NCBI GenBank assembly: GCA_934725085.1
Contig: CAKVAL010000022.1
Coordinates: forward strand, 1 to 29,990
From: an uncultured Erysipelotrichaceae bacterium
GTDB taxonomy: Bacteria; Bacillota_I; Bacilli_A; Erysipelotrichales; Erysipelotrichaceae
DNA length: 29,990 nucleotides
Direction: 5' to 3'
This document shows positions 1 to 8,028 of this stretch, one piece after another (position 1 is the stretch's first letter; each line of letters starts with the position of its first letter). Below the pieces are notes generated by a model. It ran no database searches, had not been told where the DNA came from, and saw nothing but the letters and a program-made list of their open reading frames with translations. A program made the position numbers and the translations under genes.

Positions 1-2
1 AA

Positions 3-998
3 TATAGTGACCAAGTATTGTTGTATGAAGCATTCAAGGAAGCAACTCATTGGGGTAAACTAATGGGTATTAATTATTGTAGTGACTTAAATAAGAAGAT
101 AATTAATAACGAGACTAAGGATATCTTTCTTATGCAAGAAGCTCTACATGAAAAAAGAATTGCTCAAATAGCTGATGAAATAAACAAGAGAAAAGCTCAT
201 GTACTCTTAATATGTGGTCCTAGTAGTAGTGGTAAGACAACATTTGCCAATAGATTAATTATTCAATTAAGAGTATTAGGTATTAAACCTTTATATTTAG
301 GAACTGATGATTATTTTGTAGAACTAAATGAAAAACCAGTTGATGAGAATGGGGAATTAGATTTAGAATCAATCAAAGCAGTAGATACAGACTTGTTCTT
401 ATCTAATCTAAAGGACTTGTTATCAGGTAAAGAAGTAGACCTACCAACTTATGACTTTATCAATAACACCAAGGTATTTGGAAAAAGAAAAACCAAATTA
501 GCTAAAGATCAAGTCATTGTCATTGAAGGTATCCATACTCTAAACCCAATTCTTACACAAGGAATTGACGATAAGGATAAATACAAGATTTATATCTCAC
601 CTCTAACTCCAGTTGGTATTGATTCTCATAATAAGATTTCAACAACTGATGCTAGAATGCTTAGAAGAATTGTAAGAGACCATCAATTTAGAGGCAGAAC
701 AATTAAACAAGCACTTAATGAATGGCCTAAGGTAAGAGAAGGAGAAGAGAAGAATATCTTCCCTAACACTAATCAAGCAGATGTCTTCTTTAATTCAAAC
801 TGTATCTATGAACTATCAGTATTAAAGAAATATGCAGAAAGCTTATTTAAGGAAGTTACAAGAGATGAGCCCGAATACGGGGAAGCTCAAAGAATGTTGT
901 CTTTCTTAAGATTTATCGATTCTATTGAAGATGATGATCAAATCGTTAATAATTCAATCATAAGAGAGTTCATTGGTGGATCTATATTAGTTAAATAA
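3..998 (+). CDS. Nucleoside (uridine-type) kinase, 3' part only
   Basis: This is the C-terminal part of a P-loop kinase of the phosphoribulokinase/uridine kinase family. The frame is open to the window edge, so the true start lies outside; a TTG at 18 is not a credible start. The Walker A motif GPSSSGKTT lies about 72 codons in and is followed by a D-rich segment (GTDDYFVEL) and VIVIEGIHTLNP, as in uridine kinases. In Firmicutes this catalytic domain is often fused behind TGS/threonyl-tRNA-synthetase-like domains in a protein of about 550 residues, and the N-terminal residues visible here (YEAFKEATHWGKLMGINY) fit the end of such a region. It probably phosphorylates uridine/cytidine or a related substrate in the cytoplasm. 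The gene ends in a perfect palindrome shared with the convergent dehydrogenase gene. The family is clear; the exact substrate is inferred. Confidence 0.85.
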   Translation, partial: YSDQVLLYEAFKEATHWGKLMGINYCSDLNKKIINNETKDIFLMQEALHEKRIAQIADEINKRKAHVLLICGPSSSGKTTFANRLIIQLRVLGIKPLYLGTDDYFVELNEKPVDENGELDLESIKAVDTDLFLSNLKDLLSGKEVDLPTYDFINNTKVFGKRKTKLAKDQVIVIEGIHTLNPILTQGIDDKDKYKIYISPLTPVGIDSHNKISTTDARMLRRIVRDHQFRGRTIKQALNEWPKVREGEEKNIFPNTNQADVFFNSNCIYELSVLKKYAESLFKEVTRDEPEYGEAQRMLSFLRFIDSIEDDDQIVNNSIIREFIGGSILVK

Positions 999-1022
999 GG
1001 TATCGCAATTGCGATACCTTAT
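995..1022. terminator. Bidirectional terminator between convergent genes
   Basis: A 28-bp perfect palindrome with centre TCGCAATTGCGA begins at the kinase stop codon and is followed by ATTTT. It sits 3 bases before the end of the convergent dehydrogenase gene, so it can end transcription from both sides. Confidence 0.8.
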
Positions 1023-1025
1023 ATT

Positions 1026-2054
1026 TTAATCTTTGTGTTCAATTACAATCTTACATTCGTCATTTGAACCAGATGTAAACAACTTTTCAAAAGCTTTTTG
1101 AACATCTTCAGCATCAGCAGGAATTACTGAAGTAATAGTTGACATGAAGACGTCTTGATTATTCTTAATCAATTCAAAAGCATGTTTATAGTCTTCCCAA
1201 GAGAAATATAAACCAGTTCTAATTGAACCTTCTTTTAAGAATAAAGGAATAGTTGAGAATTTTGCCTCCATAGCATGCATACCCAATACAACAATAGTTA
1301 CACCACTGCTTCCTAAAGAAATTAATTCATCATAATTATCTACACCAACACAGTCGATAATATGTTTAAAGCCGCCAACAGGCATTAATTCCTTTAATTT
1401 CTTTTCATAATCAGGATCTTTTACGCTTAAGCACTTATCTACAAAATCAAACTTATTACAAAAAGCTACCCTTGATTCACTTCTTCCTGTCATAATTACC
1501 TTACCAGCACCTAATAATTTTGCACATAAAGCAGCATAAATACCAATTGGACCATTACCAGAAACTAGAACATCTTCACCCTTTTTAATATTTAAATACT
1601 TAACACCGTGTAAAGAAACAGCAACTGGTTCACAAATTGAACCTAAAATTATAGGCATATCTTCTGGCATTCTAATTACATAGTCACCACGAACTCTTAC
1701 ATATTCTCCATATGCACCCGGAGCAGATACACCAGGATTTTCAGCCATCATTTGGGCACATAATTGTTCTTGACCATTCTTACAGAACTCACATTCACCA
1801 CAAGAATTGAATTCAGCAGCGCAGACTTTTTCACCCTTCTTAAAATCATATTCTCCCGGATCTTCAATATAACCTGAGAATTCATGACCTAAGGTAAAAT
1901 CATCTCCACCTGCTAAACCAGTCCAAAATGAATTATCAGAACCACAAATAGCACAATTCTTTACTTTAATAGTAACCCACTTGCCACCAGCTTCAGGCAT
2001 AGGCTTTTCAGCATTGGCAAAACTACGATAACCATTAACAATAACACTTTTCAT
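1026..2054 (-). CDS. Zinc-dependent alcohol/sugar dehydrogenase (MDR family)
   Basis: Medium-chain dehydrogenase/reductase of 342 residues, the usual length. Catalytic zinc ligands are visible: C37 in ICGSD, H57-E58 in LGHEF and E142 in CEP. The structural zinc site is C85, C88, C91 and C99. The NAD(P)-binding glycine motif GNGPIG is at 166-171. The family includes sorbitol, galactitol-1-phosphate, threonine and related polyol dehydrogenases. A role in polyol or sugar metabolism is likely because a mannose-family PTS operon lies just upstream, but the substrate cannot be read from sequence. The start is supported by GAGGAAATGAT before the ATG. A possible promoter lies about 130 bp upstream at 2184-2211. 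Confidence 0.88.
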   Translation of the reverse strand: MKSVIVNGYRSFANAEKPMPEAGGKWVTIKVKNCAICGSDNSFWTGLAGGDDFTLGHEFSGYIEDPGEYDFKKGEKVCAAEFNSCGECEFCKNGQEQLCAQMMAENPGVSAPGAYGEYVRVRGDYVIRMPEDMPIILGSICEPVAVSLHGVKYLNIKKGEDVLVSGNGPIGIYAALCAKLLGAGKVIMTGRSESRVAFCNKFDFVDKCLSVKDPDYEKKLKELMPVGGFKHIIDCVGVDNYDELISLGSSGVTIVVLGMHAMEAKFSTIPLFLKEGSIRTGLYFSWEDYKHAFELIKNNQDVFMSTITSVIPADAEDVQKAFEKLFTSGSNDECKIVIEHKD

Positions 2055-2183
2055 ATCATTTCCTCTTTTCTAAGAATAATTTTACTTCTAAGATAAGTAC
2101 TTAAAGATGAACTTTTTATGTGATTTTTTGTGAGAATACAACTTTCACTATTAGTTTATTCAATTTATTCTTATGATTAATAC

Positions 2184-2211
2184 ATAATAAAACATGACCG
2201 AAACCTGTCAA
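2184..2211 (-). promoter_or_regulatory. Possible promoter for the dehydrogenase gene
   Basis: The minus strand shows TTGACA (2206-2211), a 16-bp spacer and TATTAT (2184-2189). It overlaps the terminator hairpin of the upstream small membrane gene, so it is tentative. The leader to the dehydrogenase start would be about 120 nt. Confidence 0.35.
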
Positions 2212-2236
2212 AATAAGTTCGCAGTCATGTTTTATT
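2186..2236 (-). terminator. Terminator after small membrane protein gene
   Basis: Inverted repeat AATAAAACATGAC (2186-2198) / GTCATGTTTTATT (2224-2236), with A/T-rich outer ends giving a T-rich tail on the minus strand. It follows the stop at 2248. The 25-nt loop is long for a simple terminator. Confidence 0.5.
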
Positions 2237-2247
2237 TCGATAACTAA

Positions 2248-2496
2248 TTAAGTAGGACTATTATCTTTGTCTATTTTATCAATCTTATAATAGGAATACA
2301 ATATAGCTATGGTAAGCAAAACAATTATAAAATGTTTATAGTTAAAGACTGAATCATTAATTAAATTAATACAATGAACAAGATATAACAAGCCATATGA
2401 AATAACAAGTATTAATTTCAAATAATGTGGTTTTTTGAGATAAAACATAGTTAGTAAAATTAACATACTTGAATAACCAATTAAGTTTAAATACAT
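2248..2496 (-). CDS. Small membrane protein, function unknown (82 aa)
   Basis: An 82-residue hydrophobic protein with about three membrane segments (residues 2-20, 26-47 and 54-71) and a short charged tail ending KIDKIDKDNSPT. A clear ribosome site, GAGGAG, lies upstream of the ATG. It is flanked by predicted terminators on both sides, so it may be a single-gene unit. I do not recognise the family. Its neighbours are a membrane-anchored helical protein and a sugar dehydrogenase, which do not define a role. Confidence 0.7.
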   Translation of the reverse strand: MYLNLIGYSSMLILLTMFYLKKPHYLKLILVISYGLLYLVHCINLINDSVFNYKHFIIVLLTIAILYSYYKIDKIDKDNSPT

Positions 2497-2573
2497 GTAG
2501 TACTCCTCGTCTTTTGTAATTTATATACTTTAATTATACAAAAAAGTTAATACCGTCATAAATACTTAATACA

Positions 2574-2596
2574 TAAAAGCATCACCGCAGTGACAC
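2574..2596 (-). terminator. Terminator after membrane-anchored helical protein
   Basis: A 7-bp stem with GU pairs, GTGTCAC-TGCG-GTGATGC on the minus strand, is followed by TTTTATG and starts directly at the stop codon of the gene ending at 2597. Confidence 0.6.
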
Positions 2597-3211
2597 TTAT
2601 TTCTTGTTTAATTCATCAAATTGTTTTAAATGTTCCTTAGATAATTTTTCATATTTCAAGGCATTTTCCTTATCATTCTTATTCTTATACATTAAAGAAA
2701 TTAAGAATTCATTAACACCTCTATTTACAGGCTCAATATATTCAAGCTCTTCAATCATTTCATCTAAGTACTTATAGCCCTTAGCTACATAAATATCATA
2801 AGATTTATCAATTTCATTAACGATTTGATCGTTCTTTAATTCATGAACCTTATCTTTCCAAATACCACACTTCTTATAGCTCTTAACAGAAAGATAATAG
2901 TTATAAGCTTGAGTATAAATCTTTTCCTTATCGGCTTCAGAAAGCTTAATCTTAGAGAACTTCTCTAATAATCTATCTATTTCATTAACATCGTTTCTTA
3001 TCATAGCCTCATTTAGTCTAATAGAATCTAGATAAGCGGCTGGAAAAAGGAACTGTGTAGTTTTCTTACTTAATATAGAATTAAATTCATTATGATCATT
3101 TGTTTCAATAGCAACAACAATTTCATGTGAAATCTTTTTCTTGAAAATAGCGATACCAACAGCAATAGCAATCGCTATTACAACAACAATAGCAACGATA
3201 GTATATTTCAT
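2597..3211 (-). CDS. Membrane-anchored helical (TPR-like) protein, unknown function
   Basis: The protein has one N-terminal membrane segment (about residues 4-23, IVAIVVVIAIAIAVGIAIF) followed by KKK and a roughly 175-residue charged helical domain. Its helix-turn-helix pattern resembles TPR-like repeats (AYLDSIRLNEAM, YTQAYNYYLSVKSYKK, YKNKNDKENALKYEKL). With KKK after the segment the helical domain is probably cytoplasmic. I chose the ATG at 3211 (204 aa) because AGGTC lies just upstream. A longer frame reaches 3250 but has no ribosome site and would run through a terminator hairpin. It is downstream of the PTS operon, separated by that hairpin. Function unknown. Confidence 0.7.
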   Translation of the reverse strand: MKYTIVAIVVVIAIAIAVGIAIFKKKISHEIVVAIETNDHNEFNSILSKKTTQFLFPAAYLDSIRLNEAMIRNDVNEIDRLLEKFSKIKLSEADKEKIYTQAYNYYLSVKSYKKCGIWKDKVHELKNDQIVNEIDKSYDIYVAKGYKYLDEMIEELEYIEPVNRGVNEFLISLMYKNKNDKENALKYEKLSKEHLKQFDELNKK

Positions 3212-3231
3212 ATAGACCTCATTTTTTGAAA

Positions 3232-3257
3232 AGAGTGTGTGAATAATCACACACTCT
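3232..3257 (-). terminator. Terminator or attenuator after PTS IIBCD operon
   Basis: A perfect 10-bp stem AGAGTGTGTG / CACACACTCT with a six-base loop sits between the IID stop (3297) and the next start (3211). On the minus strand it is followed by TTTCAAAAAAT, a weak U tract, so some readthrough into the downstream gene is possible. Confidence 0.55.
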
Positions 3258-3296
3258 GTAGTTTTTCGGAAAGAAAGTGCTTAAACACTTAACTTT

Positions 3297-4166
3297 TTAG
3301 AAAGCGTGCCAAGGTACATGCACAAGTGCCTTATACTCTGTACCACCCCAAATACCGAATGCACAACCAACGATACCGATAACTAATAATAGACCGATAC
3401 ACTTAGTTGCACTCCAACCTTTTTTCTTGATTAGAGAGTAGCACATTAAAGTTAATAACAATGGGATTAATTGAGGTAATACACCATTTAATAACTTTTG
3501 AATATCAATTGGAGAATCACCGTTTGGAATAACCATACCCAATGAAGTAGCACCATAGTTACAAGTTAAAGCACCAACTACGAATACACCTAGCATAGAA
3601 GCTGCATGAGTGAATTCAGTAGCATGAGCAGTTAATGTAGTAACTGCAGAAGTACCTAAGTTGTAAGACCAGTTCATTAACCAGATACGTAAAGCCATTT
3701 GAACACCAAATAGGATTACAAAGTATAGGATTGGACCAACAATACTACCGTTAATAGCCATGTTAGCTGTAATACCAGCAGTAATAGGTACTAATGTGAA
3801 CCAGAATAGAGCATCACCGATACCACCTAAAGGACCAGCACAAGCAACTCTAACAGCACGAATTGTGTTGATATCAGTCTTGTTTTGTTCTAGAGATAGA
3901 ACGATACCACATACTAGAGTAACTAGGAATGGGTGAGTGTTGATGAATTCTAGGTTATGACCCATAGAAGTAGCTAAATCTTCTTTGTTTGTATGAATCT
4001 TTTCTAGACCTGGAAGAATAGTCCAGCACCAACCACCAGCTTGCATTCTTTCGTAGTTGAATGAAGCTTGTAACATACAAGATCTCCAAGCAATACTATT
4101 TAATGTCTTTTTATCTAAGGCCTCTGCAGGCTTTAAATCCTTATATTGAGTTGCATTAGATGCCAT
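3297..4166 (-). CDS. PTS mannose/fructose/sorbose family IID component
   Basis: A 289-residue IID membrane subunit of a mannose-family phosphotransferase system (EIID, ManZ/AgaD type), which forms the translocation channel with IIC. Family hallmarks include the N-terminal SWRSCMLQASFNYERMQAGGW-like block, the GPLGGIGDALFWFTLVPI block in the middle, and hydrophobic C-terminal segments. Its start overlaps the IIC end by 11 bp and is preceded by AAGGAGG inside the IIC gene, so translation is probably coupled. It is the last gene of IIB-IIC-IID. Context (AgaS, deacetylase, KbaZ) points to N-acetylgalactosamine or galactosamine as substrate; that is inferred. Confidence 0.93.
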   Translation of the reverse strand: MASNATQYKDLKPAEALDKKTLNSIAWRSCMLQASFNYERMQAGGWCWTILPGLEKIHTNKEDLATSMGHNLEFINTHPFLVTLVCGIVLSLEQNKTDINTIRAVRVACAGPLGGIGDALFWFTLVPITAGITANMAINGSIVGPILYFVILFGVQMALRIWLMNWSYNLGTSAVTTLTAHATEFTHAASMLGVFVVGALTCNYGATSLGMVIPNGDSPIDIQKLLNGVLPQLIPLLLTLMCYSLIKKKGWSATKCIGLLLVIGIVGCAFGIWGGTEYKALVHVPWHAF

Positions 4167-4938
4167 CAGAAGAACCTCCTTGTCCTAATTTAATATTTGT
4201 ATTGTAGTCGTATAAAGCGATTGCAACACCTACGAATGCTACTAAGATTAAAGTTGCACCAGCAGTAGCTGAAACGTTACCGAATAATGCAGCAGCAGCG
4301 AAACCAGCGAAGTAGATACCCCACATATCGTTTGCTAACATAATCTTTAATAATACAGCGAAACCGACATATCTCATCATACCACCAGCAGCAGAGAAAC
4401 CACCCATTAACCAGCTAGCGTTTTCAGATAATTGTTGTAATGGACCAGCTAAAGCAGTACCACCAACATAAGCGATAACAGCAATAATTGCGAATAAACC
4501 ACCAAGTAAGCAGCAAGAGATTAAGTTTACTTGAGTAATGCCTGCAGGATTGCAATCTTCAGCAGCCTTATCAGCCTTAGCCATAACACCTGACATTGCA
4601 GTGAATACAAGAGTTACAACGTATTGACCGAATAAAGAGAAGATGATAGCTGTACCTAAAGCAGTATTTACATCCATACCAGCCTTAGTAGCGAAAATCA
4701 TAGATACAACGGCACCAACTACTGAGTTAGGAGGCTGAGCACCACCAACTGGCATGTTACCGATCATCATAAGTTCATAAGTACCACCAACAGCTAAACC
4801 AGTCTTAACATCACCTAAGATAAGGCCGATGATAGGACAAGCAACCATTGGACGATATAGTACTTCAGTAAGTGAGAATTGGTCAATTGCAAAAATGAAT
4901 GTTGCAACAGCCAATAATACGATTTGAATTACGTTCAT
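4156..4938 (-). CDS. PTS mannose/fructose/sorbose family IIC component
   Basis: A 260-residue IIC subunit (ManY/AgaW/AgaC type). Most of the length is hydrophobic. The family block ILGDVKTGLAVGGTYELM followed by GGAQPPN (about residues 41-72) is present. It pairs with IID to move and phosphorylate sugar, receiving phosphate from IIB. An AAGGAAAC ribosome site precedes the ATG. The gap to IIB is 18 bp. The Gly/Asn-rich tail (NIKLGQGGSSDGI) is unremarkable. Confidence 0.93.
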   Translation of the reverse strand: MNVIQIVLLAVATFIFAIDQFSLTEVLYRPMVACPIIGLILGDVKTGLAVGGTYELMMIGNMPVGGAQPPNSVVGAVVSMIFATKAGMDVNTALGTAIIFSLFGQYVVTLVFTAMSGVMAKADKAAEDCNPAGITQVNLISCCLLGGLFAIIAVIAYVGGTALAGPLQQLSENASWLMGGFSAAGGMMRYVGFAVLLKIMLANDMWGIYFAGFAAAALFGNVSATAGATLILVAFVGVAIALYDYNTNIKLGQGGSSDGI

Positions 4939-4956
4939 GTTTGTTTCCTTTCAAAA

Positions 4957-5433
4957 TTATTTGAATAGTTTGTTAACGTCTTCCTTAGCAATTGAAGGAG
5001 TTCTTTGAATATATAGTTCTACTCCTAATTCTTGTAGACGTTTGAATGCTGCAACGTCAGTATCATCAACAGCAACAGAAGTAGCAACTTGACGCTTACC
5101 TTCTGACATATGCATGTTACCGATGTTTACAGACTTAATAGGAACTCCACCTTCAACTAAAGCTAATACATCTTCTGGAGTTTCGCAAATAATAGCGATA
5201 TGTTGAGAATCTGCAGCTTTGTTAATGATGGCACAAGTTTTTTCAATAGTGAAAAATCTTGGTTGTGCTTGAGCAGGACAAGCCATCTTCATTAAGCTTT
5301 GACGCATTGCATCATTTGCAACAGCATCGTTAGCAACTAGTAGTAAGTTTGCACCTACTGAACTTGTCCATTGAGTTGCAACCTGTCCATGAATTAGACG
5401 GTTGTCAATTCTTGTCAATACGATGTTTGGCAT
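4957..5433 (-). CDS. PTS mannose/fructose/sorbose family IIB component
   Basis: A 158-residue cytoplasmic IIB subunit. The phosphorylation site is H15 in RIDNRLIHGQV, and the usual VANDAVANDAMRQSLMKMA-type region follows. It accepts phosphate from the separate IIA encoded at 7577-8008 and passes it to the sugar. It is the first gene of the IIB-IIC-IID operon. The start has AAGAAGG just upstream. The promoter region at 5487-5515 contains a cre site, so carbon catabolite repression is expected. Confidence 0.94.
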   Translation of the reverse strand: MPNIVLTRIDNRLIHGQVATQWTSSVGANLLLVANDAVANDAMRQSLMKMACPAQAQPRFFTIEKTCAIINKAADSQHIAIICETPEDVLALVEGGVPIKSVNIGNMHMSEGKRQVATSVAVDDTDVAAFKRLQELGVELYIQRTPSIAKEDVNKLFK

Positions 5434-5486
5434 AAATATTACCTTCTTTCTTCCCGAGGAAACCTAATAATGTCCCTACGCATTCC

Positions 5487-5515
5487 ATTATATTTGAAAT
5501 CGTTTACATTGATTT
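5487..5515 (-). promoter_or_regulatory. Promoter of the PTS IIBCD operon
   Basis: The minus strand has a perfect TATAAT -10 box (plus 5487-5492) about 55 bp upstream of the IIB start. The -35 hexamer at 17-bp spacing (5510-5515, AAATCA) is poor, which fits a promoter needing an activator such as the adjacent AraC-type protein. Confidence 0.55.
5495..5508. promoter_or_regulatory. cre site (CcpA operator)
   Basis: TGAAATCGTTTACA fits the consensus TGWAANCGNTNWCA at every position. It lies in the spacer between the -10 and presumed -35 of the PTS operon promoter, where bound CcpA would block RNA polymerase. CcpA is not encoded in the window. Confidence 0.82.
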
Positions 5516-5542
5516 TTCTTTTTTAGTTATCATGTTTACTTT

Positions 5543-5562
5543 TTTAACATAATTTAACATAA
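5543..5562. promoter_or_regulatory. Tandem 10-bp direct repeat, possible regulator site
   Basis: TTTAACATAA occurs twice back to back, one helical turn apart, in the divergent region between the AraC-type regulator and the PTS operon, about 50 bp upstream of the PTS -10. AraC-family proteins bind through two HTH motifs on one DNA face, so this is a candidate operator. The region is AT-rich, so chance cannot be excluded. Confidence 0.35.
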
Positions 5563-5682
5563 TTTGGTATTTTTAACTAAAATTCTACCATTTTTTATCC
5601 TTTTCACTACTTTTTCTTATCATATTTAGCTTTTCAACAACATTTTAAAGCTAATAAAGACAAATTATTATAAAATATAAGT

Positions 5683-6849
5683 ATGTCAATATTTAGTAAA
5701 ACAACAGGTATCGATTTTCAAACATATGGCGAAGTATTTAACGAAACCACCTTCAAAAACAAATTTGAAGAAGGACGCTTTTACATGACAGTTGAAGAAA
5801 AAGAATCTAATAAATTCTATAAAAACGATAGCGAATTCTATTTGACAGTAAGAGAAGGGATTGCTGCAATTGCTATTACAGAAGACTTAAATATAAAACC
5901 AAAAATCTTCGTAATTCACCGTATCTGTAAAATAAGCCCTAATTTATACTTCACCTTCTTAACTATTTCTAAACACTCAGTAATTGAAGTTTCGAACAAA
6001 AACTTTGAAAACAATATTTTTACTGCCCCAGAACCAGTAACAATCAATTCACTGAAAACAAACTTACACGTAAAAGAAATACTAGGTGACTACTATGTAG
6101 TAAGAGGATCAAACTACAACTTCCCTGGTGAAGCACTAGATTTTTGGGAACTTACCTACGTTGACGATGGAAAATTAATCACAAAAATTGAAGATGAAGA
6201 ATTTGAATTAAACCCTCAAGAAATAATTTTCTATGCACCAGGACAAGAACACACCCAAAGAACAACAACAACTTGTTCTTACTTGACAATAGTATTTGAC
6301 ATGGACATTGACAAAGAGGATGCCAACATCTTAAAAAATAGAATCTTCAAAGCTAGCCAAAGAGACGTAGACTACTTAACAAGATTCAACAAAGCTAGTA
6401 ACAACTACGATCACTTCACACCAATGATTCTAAACTCTTTAGTCCAAGTACTAGTTGTATCCTTACTTACCAACTTAAACGAAACACCATCAAATAAGCC
6501 AATAATGACTAAGATGCAACAAAAATACGATAATGAACTATTAGGAGAAATTGCCCTATATATTCAAGAAAATATATATTCACAAATAAATGTTGAAGAT
6601 ATTTGTTATCACTTTTCAATATCTAGATCAACAATACAAACATTGTTTATCAAAAATCTAAATGTATCACCTAAACAATACATTTCAGATTTAAAATTTG
6701 CTAAAGCGAAACAAATGATAAAAGACTCTACATACTCTATATCTGAAATAGCTAGAATTTGTGGCTTCTCCTCAATTCACTACTTCTCAAGAGTATTCAA
6801 AGAAAAATATGGGGTCACCCCTACATCTTATGCTAAATCAATTAGTTAA
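5683..6849 (+). CDS. AraC-family transcriptional regulator
   Basis: A 388-residue regulator. The C-terminal ~100 residues (about 285-388) form the two-HTH AraC/XylS DNA-binding domain, with the characteristic ISEIARICGFSSIHYFSRVFKEKYGVTP block. A cupin-like sensing domain lies in the middle (about 130-215, including IIFYAPGQEHTQ), and a less recognisable ~120-residue segment precedes it. It is transcribed away from the PTS IIBCD operon and flanked by IIA and AgaS genes, so it probably controls this sugar locus. No ribosome site is visible before the ATG: TATAAA lies only 8 bp upstream, which would give a very short or absent leader. A start at codon 35 (5785), preceded by GAAGGA, is an alternative. 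Confidence 0.88.
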   Translation: MSIFSKTTGIDFQTYGEVFNETTFKNKFEEGRFYMTVEEKESNKFYKNDSEFYLTVREGIAAIAITEDLNIKPKIFVIHRICKISPNLYFTFLTISKHSVIEVSNKNFENNIFTAPEPVTINSLKTNLHVKEILGDYYVVRGSNYNFPGEALDFWELTYVDDGKLITKIEDEEFELNPQEIIFYAPGQEHTQRTTTTCSYLTIVFDMDIDKEDANILKNRIFKASQRDVDYLTRFNKASNNYDHFTPMILNSLVQVLVVSLLTNLNETPSNKPIMTKMQQKYDNELLGEIALYIQENIYSQINVEDICYHFSISRSTIQTLFIKNLNVSPKQYISDLKFAKAKQMIKDSTYSISEIARICGFSSIHYFSRVFKEKYGVTPTSYAKSIS

Positions 6850-6852
6850 AAG

Positions 6853-6878
6853 AGGCTTTCCATACGGAAGCCTATTTT
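6853..6878 (+). terminator. Terminator after AraC-type regulator gene
   Basis: Stem AGGCTTTCC / GGAAGCCT with one bulged T and loop ATAC, followed by ATTTTG, three bases after the stop codon. Confidence 0.7.
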
Positions 6879-6889
6879 GATTACTACAA

Positions 6890-7060
6890 TTAATTCTTTT
6901 TAAATATGCCTGTAAAATAACAAAAGCCCAAATAAACAATAAAGAGAACAGTTCCTAAAATAGCCTGAGCCTTATAATCCAATGGTGTAAAAATACTTAT
7001 TGCCAAATAAACAAGCACACCAGTCAAAAAACCTAATATCCCTACTTTCTTATTATTCAT
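6890..7060 (-). CDS. Very small membrane protein (56 aa), unknown
   Basis: A 56-residue open frame starts MNNKKVGILGF and ends TGIFKKN. It has two hydrophobic segments (about residues 7-24 and 32-52) joined by a short turn containing TPLDYKAQA. TAGGAG is placed 8 bases before the ATG, which strongly supports a real gene despite the size. It lies 58 bp downstream of another small two-helix membrane protein gene on the same strand and probably shares its transcript. Function unknown; the location between PTS IIBCD and IIA suggests a link to the sugar system, but nothing in the sequence proves it. Confidence 0.6.
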   Translation of the reverse strand: MNNKKVGILGFLTGVLVYLAISIFTPLDYKAQAILGTVLFIVYLGFCYFTGIFKKN

Positions 7061-7118
7061 AAATTTTCTCCTAGCTTATTAAATAATTCATCTGCATGTT
7101 TTGTATATAACTAGCTAT

Positions 7119-7358
7119 TTAATCATTGATATTCTTAAAATGATCATGGAATTTACCACCCATTATCGAATCCTTGTAGTAGATACTAGTAAATACCCAA
7201 TAAAAGGCAACGCCAAGAGCTACTAGCAAAGTTCCTGCAGTATAAATATCAATCACCTTAAAAACCCACAACAAGATAATTCCAAGAATTAAAGCCACTA
7301 AACATACAATACTGATAACTAATTTACTTTTATTAGTATCTTTTTTTACTTCACTCAT
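7119..7358 (-). CDS. Small two-helix membrane protein (79 aa), unknown
   Basis: A 79-residue protein with a charged N-terminus, two membrane segments (about residues 13-33 and 37-60) and a C-terminal tail SIYYKDSIMGGKFHDHFKNIND. A very strong ribosome site, GGGAGGAGC, precedes the ATG. It is separated from the upstream IIA gene by a predicted terminator, so it may have its own promoter or rely on readthrough. I do not recognise the family. It forms a pair with the 56-residue membrane protein gene downstream. Confidence 0.68.
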   Translation of the reverse strand: MSEVKKDTNKSKLVISIVCLVALILGIILLWVFKVIDIYTAGTLLVALGVAFYWVFTSIYYKDSIMGGKFHDHFKNIND

Positions 7359-7517
7359 ATCGTTAGCTCCTCCCTTACTTTCAATGAAATTATATCAAAT
7401 TTAACCATATACTTGTCCACTTAAGAGCTAATTATTCTATACTTTTTATTCGAAGTTCTTATTTTAAAAATATATCCAAAATATTATGTAAAAGACTAAT
7501 TTGTATTTATCATCTTT

Positions 7518-7544
7518 AAAAAAGCCACTCCATAAAGAAGTGAC
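7518..7544 (-). terminator. Terminator after PTS IIA gene
   Basis: The minus strand has GTCACT-loop-AGTGGC (six pairs, one GU) followed by six T. It lies about 33 bp after the IIA stop and ends the agaS-IIA unit. Confidence 0.72.
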
Positions 7545-7576
7545 TCATTTAATTATCAATATTATTAAATACTTAA

Positions 7577-8008
7577 TTAGATGCCTTCGCCATCAGTTGG
7601 TTCATCATTAGTAACAGTTGGCATTTCAAATAATTGAACACCATCCTTACCAACACTTAAAGCTGAAGATACTAGCATATCTAAATCATTGATCATAGTT
7701 CTTGCCATAGAAATCTCACATAACATTGGAAGATTTGTACCAGCAATAACCTTAACCTTTGGATTACCAGCAGTAACAATAGCAGCAGTCTTGAAAGGTG
7801 AACCACCAGCTAAATCAGAGAAAACGATAATGCCATCACAAGCAGAAAGCTTTTCAACAGCAGCCTTTAAATCATTTTCTAACTTCTCAGTACCTTCACC
7901 ATCGAAGTCAACAGCAACATAATCTTCTTGAGGACCAGCAATCAAATCAATTGAACTAGTTAAACCAGTAGCGAAATGACCATGTCCAGTAACGATTAAA
8001 CCTATCAT
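7577..8008 (-). CDS. PTS mannose/fructose family IIA component
   Basis: A 143-residue cytoplasmic IIA protein. The phosphorylated histidine is most likely H9 in TGHGHFATGL, aligned with H10 of E. coli ManX. The FSDLAGGSPFKTA block is typical of the family. It takes phosphate from HPr and gives it to IIB (4957-5433). The gene is 2 kb away from IIBCD and is instead cotranscribed with the agaS-like gene, 20 bp downstream of it. No other mannose-type IIA is in the window, so it is the natural partner. Confidence 0.92.
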   Translation of the reverse strand: MIGLIVTGHGHFATGLTSSIDLIAGPQEDYVAVDFDGEGTEKLENDLKAAVEKLSACDGIIVFSDLAGGSPFKTAAIVTAGNPKVKVIAGTNLPMLCEISMARTMINDLDMLVSSALSVGKDGVQLFEMPTVTNDEPTDGEGI

Positions 8009-8028
8009 TTTTCTATTCCCTCCCTTTA

